In this document: one piece after another, positions 37,612 to 39,664 of the stretch
How the letters are laid out: every line of letters begins with the position of its first letter
Position numbering within the stretch: the first letter of the stretch is position 1
IMG/VR virus record: IMGVR_UViG_3300028392_000135
Location: 1-39,664 of that record
From: a virus
Strand: one strand, 5' to 3'
Length of the DNA stretch: 39,664 nt
The notes under the pieces: generated by a model
Seen by the model: only the letters and a program-made list of their open reading frames with translations
What the model was told of the DNA's origin: nothing
Databases searched by the model: none
Translations under genes and position numbers: made by a program

Positions 37612-37904
37612 GCAAGACAATCCCAGAGATACGCGCCAGGCTGCATGAGTTGGCGGAGGAGTTTGGCTGCCGCGAATTGCACGAACTGGCTGACGACACA
37701 AAGCGCCGGTTCTTTGGCCGCGTGGCGCGGGCTAAGGCCAAGCGCATCACCGAAGAGATGGTTGCCGAAATACGGCATACGCACAAGACCAGCGGCGGCC
37801 ACCAGCGCGATATAGCCAAGGCGTACGGCATAGACCAAGGCCGCGTGAATGAGATATTGCACGGATACCGCGACGGTACGCCGTTTAAAGTAAAGCGTAT
37901 CTGA
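37608..37904 (+). CDS. HTH protein resembling the tails of HNH endonucleases
   Basis: The 98-residue product ends with RITEEMVAEIRHTHKTSG and QRDIAKAYGIDQGRVNEIL, a helix-turn-helix of the kind used as the C-terminal DNA-binding part of phage HNH endonucleases; the first half is helical. The TTG start overlaps the stop of the nuclease gene (TTGA), with GAGG upstream. It may be an accessory DNA-binding factor or a remnant of an HNH gene. Confidence 0.6.
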   Translation: MSKTIPEIRARLHELAEEFGCRELHELADDTKRRFFGRVARAKAKRITEEMVAEIRHTHKTSGGHQRDIAKAYGIDQGRVNEILHGYRDGTPFKVKRI

Positions 37905-38221
37905 TGGGCGGCCGTCACTCCCGCAACAAAGGCGCCGGCGCAGAGCGTGAGCTGGCTGCATTGCTGTCTGAGGCGCTGGGCGTCGAGATAAAGCGCAAGC
38001 TGGGCCAGGCCCGCGAGGGCGGCGACGACATGCAGGTTGGCAAGTTCCGCATAGAGGCCAAGCGGCATGAAACCCTCGCGGTCATGCAGTGGGTGCGCCA
38101 GATAGAGGCTTGCTGTGCAGAGCATCATGTACCGCTGGTCGCGTTCCGGCAGAGCAACCAGGAATGGCGCTGCGTGATCCGGCTGCGGGATTTGCTGCCG
38201 CTGATTAAGCGGGAGCTTTAG
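37904..38221 (+). CDS. Holliday-junction-resolvase-like PD-(D/E)XK nuclease
   Basis: The 105-residue product has Glu14 (GAGAEREL), the GGDD segment at 39-42 and IEAKR with Glu51 and Lys53, the core of small PD-(D/E)XK resolvases of the Hjc type. It would resolve branched DNA before packaging. It is the last gene of the recombination operon, and its start directly follows the HTH stop. Confidence 0.75.
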   Translation: MGGRHSRNKGAGAERELAALLSEALGVEIKRKLGQAREGGDDMQVGKFRIEAKRHETLAVMQWVRQIEACCAEHHVPLVAFRQSNQEWRCVIRLRDLLPLIKREL

Positions 38222-38237
38222 CGGCCCTTTCTGATGG

Positions 38238-38450
38238 TTACGCGCACCACCGCTGGAAATCTATCCCAGCAGTGCGAGCGGCAATCTCTGCCAAGGCGCG
38301 CGGATCGTCCGCCTGCCCATTGGCAATTGTGTCAATGACGGCATGGTGCAGCGCGTCCTCAACAGAATGGGCGCGTTCATCGTCACCAGACTGTGCGGCC
38401 AGAAGGCACTCCGCGAGCTTCGCTCTGGCCTGTTCGATGTTAATTCTCAT
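38238..38450 (-). CDS. Small helical hypothetical protein, minus strand
   Basis: The 70-residue product is helical (NIEQARAKLAECLLAAQ, then VEDALHHAVIDTIAN) and acidic. It follows another small gene on the same strand and converges with the resolvase gene. No family is recognised; it may belong with the regulator and replication genes. Confidence 0.5.
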   Translation of the reverse strand: MRINIEQARAKLAECLLAAQSGDDERAHSVEDALHHAVIDTIANGQADDPRALAEIAARTAGIDFQRWCA

Positions 38451-38459
38451 GGCTGGCCC

Positions 38460-38720
38460 TTATTGTTGACATTCACAAGTATCGTCGCACTTGACCGGCG
38501 CGCCATTAAATTCGACCCGGCCAAACACTTCTTTTACTGCGTTTCCACGGTTGCAAATAGAACCCCAAACGGCGCTTTTGTATTCCAAAATGTACTCATG
38601 CAGATCGCCGTCCCATGTGTGGCCTTCCGGGGCTACTGCGTGGATAACAAAGCCATCGTCCGAAATCTCGCAACCCGGAAACCTTGCTTCCAAACCTTCT
38701 TTGCAATCCTGAAATCGCAT
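38460..38720 (-). CDS. Small hypothetical protein, divergent from the recombinase
   Basis: The 86-residue product starts at ATG behind GGAGG, 4 codons inside the longest frame. It has alternating strands and acidic segments (FPGCEISDDGFVIHAVAPEG, then DGDLHEYILEYKSAVWG) and a Cys-rich end DDTCECQQ. No family is recognised. It is transcribed away from the recombinase gene and shares its short promoter region. Confidence 0.55.
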   Translation of the reverse strand: MRFQDCKEGLEARFPGCEISDDGFVIHAVAPEGHTWDGDLHEYILEYKSAVWGSICNRGNAVKEVFGRVEFNGAPVKCDDTCECQQ

Positions 38721-38755
38721 CGGTTCCTCCATCTAATAAAAGCATACTAGCATAG

Positions 38756-38785
38756 TTGACAGGCTTTGTCAAATCGGCCTATAAA
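38756..38785 (+). promoter_or_regulatory. Recombinase promoter with overlapping palindrome
   Basis: TTGACA (38756-38761, perfect -35) is followed after 18 bases by TATAAA (38780-38785, near-perfect -10). The -35 is also the left half of an inverted repeat TTGACA-N5-TGTCAA (38756-38772), so a dimeric protein could block the promoter. The last base of the -10 is the A of the first in-frame ATG of the recombinase frame, which is not compatible with that ATG being the start. Confidence 0.55.
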
Positions 38786-39441
38786 TGCCCATGCGCCATT
38801 TGACGAAAACAATAGTCGCCACCGCCGCCCCCAAAGGGGAACTTATTGGCTACGCGCGGGTGTCCACCGCAGATCAGGTCTTGGACCTACAGATTTCCGC
38901 GCTGAAAAAAGCCGGGTGCTTTCACGTTCACGAGGAACCGGCCACGAGTGGCGCGAAGAAAAACCGCCCGGTACTGGACATGGCGATCAAAGACCTGCGC
39001 CCCGGCGATACGCTGGTGGTGTGGCGGCTGGACAGGCTCTCCCGGTCCATAAAAGACCTGTACGAGCGCCTAGCCCAGATTGAGGCGGCTGGGGCCGGGT
39101 TCAAGTCCCTGACCGAAGCCTTTGACTTCACCACAGCCACAGGGCGGCTCGTCCTTGGCATGTTGGCGATCATGGCAGAGTTTGAGCGCCAGCTTACGAT
39201 TGAGCGCACCAAGGCCGGAATGGCCGTCCTGAAAGACAAGGGCCACATGCTGGGCGCACCCAAGAAGCTGGACGCTAAGCTGCGGGCCAAGGGCGCAAAG
39301 ATGCTCAAGGAAAAGGTCCGCAAGAAGATCGGCGGCAAGACTGTCTGGCGTCCGCGCTATACCAAGGCCAAGATTGCTGAGGCGCTAAAGGTCAGCACTG
39401 GCACGGTTTACAATCTTCTAAACGAATTGAACGAAAGATAG
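38785..39441 (+). CDS. Serine recombinase (resolvase/invertase type)
   Basis: The product (218 residues from the first ATG) has a resolvase catalytic domain with YARVSTADQ (Ser27), then VWRLDRLSRS and LTEAFDFTTATGRLVLGMLA, IMAEFERQL and an E-R-T-x-A-G segment, followed by a C-terminal helix-turn-helix (YTKAKIAEALKVSTGTVYNL). It is of small resolvase size, not a large serine integrase. It would resolve multimers or invert a segment. The start is uncertain: two ATG codons have no ribosome-binding site and one overlaps the promoter. TTG at 38800 or a rare ATT at 38845, which has AAAGGGG upstream and puts the conserved IGYARVS near the N-terminus, are alternatives. Confidence 0.8.
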   Translation: MPMRHLTKTIVATAAPKGELIGYARVSTADQVLDLQISALKKAGCFHVHEEPATSGAKKNRPVLDMAIKDLRPGDTLVVWRLDRLSRSIKDLYERLAQIEAAGAGFKSLTEAFDFTTATGRLVLGMLAIMAEFERQLTIERTKAGMAVLKDKGHMLGAPKKLDAKLRAKGAKMLKEKVRKKIGGKTVWRPRYTKAKIAEALKVSTGTVYNLLNELNER

Positions 39442-39449
39442 GAGCGACG

Positions 39450-39590
39450 ATGGACATAGAAGCAAAGGACGATGATGTGGCAGACTTGAAGCGCCGCATC
39501 AAACACAACCTTCACCTGTCGCGTGTCTACGCGAAGGAAGCGGCGACCCTCACGAAGCGGCTGGCAGCGTTAGACAAAGACAACAAATAA
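39450..39590 (+). CDS. Small charged protein, complete copy
   Basis: The 46-residue frame is the complete version of the gene cut at the left edge. ATAGGAGCGACG precedes its ATG and is similar to the leaders of the cassette genes. The product is acidic at the start (MDIEAKDDDVADLKRRIK) and basic and helical afterwards. In this copy its stop is fused to the octamer TAAGGAGC and the methyltransferase gene follows directly, without the 482-bp cassette. Confidence 0.6.
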   Translation: MDIEAKDDDVADLKRRIKHNLHLSRVYAKEAATLTKRLAALDKDNK

Positions 39591-39595
39591 GGAGC
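39474..39595. repeat. Terminal direct repeat, right copy (part 1)
   Basis: Identical to 1-122 and part of the 191-base end overlap that closes the genome. It ends at TAAGGAGC, after which the sequence matches 605 onward rather than 123 onward. Confidence 0.97.
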
Positions 39596-39664
39596 CGCCG
39601 TGCATCAGTCGCAGTTAGCGCCAGCAGAAAACAAATTCCACCGGGGCAACGGTGAGGATGGAAA
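39588..39664. repeat. Terminal direct repeat, right copy (part 2), with truncated methyltransferase start
   Basis: Identical to 597-673. It contains the ribosome-binding site, the GTG start and about 21 codons of the methyltransferase gene, cut by the window edge. It shows that the shorter allele keeps this gene in frame and with its own Shine-Dalgarno. Confidence 0.97.

Noticed and set aside
38785-39441. Phage integrase with attachment site
   Set aside because: The protein is of small resolvase size, and no tRNA or attachment-like core was seen beside it.

Overview
The window is one nearly complete, circularly closing genome of a tailed phage that infects a Gram-negative bacterium. A two-component spanin (Rz/Rz1 type) requires an outer membrane, and the bases at both ends overlap. 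The head and tail gene order is that of P22-like podoviruses: TerS, TerL, portal, scaffold, coat, gp4-like adaptor, gp10-like stabiliser, three ejection-like proteins, then a fibre. There is no tape measure, tail tube or tail sheath. GC-rich sequence and an OmpR-type winged helix beside the terminase are compatible with a proteobacterial, perhaps alphaproteobacterial, host; that is only an inference. No tyrosine integrase, DNA polymerase or RNA polymerase gene is visible.

Layout. Positions 1-1286 (+) hold small genes and an adenine methyltransferase. Positions 1300-27074 (-) form one long late operon, read leftward from the terminase genes through head, adaptor, ejection, fibre and lysis genes; most joints are ATGA, TAATG or TAGTG overlaps. 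Positions 27075-27960 form a control region with several families of inverted and direct repeats and no convincing gene. Positions 27961-32563 (+) are an early operon: a two-domain sliding clamp followed by a chain of very small, mostly unknown genes. Positions 32634-34849 (-) carry a small HTH regulator and a primase-helicase. Positions 34985-38221 (+) carry a recombination module: Sak4-like ATPase, DUF669 SSB-like protein, Cas4-like nuclease and a Holliday-junction-resolvase-like nuclease. Positions 38238-38720 (-) hold two small genes, and 38785-39590 (+) hold a serine recombinase and the small gene that leads back to position 1.

How it works together. Replication probably relies on a phage RepB-type primase/RepA-type helicase plus a phage clamp, with the host supplying the polymerase. 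Sak4, DUF669 and the two nucleases would handle recombination. Headful-type packaging would follow from the P22-like TerL and portal. Lysis uses a non-secreted GH24 endolysin, a holin, an XhlA-like protein and spanins.

The most notable points are as follows. The two contig ends record two alleles of one locus that differ by a clean 482-bp removal between identical stop-codon/Shine-Dalgarno octamers. Three HNH-type genes sit between conserved late genes, one of them splitting the Rz/Rz1 pair. A DUF115 enzyme lies in the head cluster. The control region has four exact copies of a 10-mer. The serine recombinase has an ambiguous start under a palindromic promoter. A RepA-like replication gene plus a resolvase-type recombinase, with no integrase, makes a phage-plasmid lifestyle worth testing.
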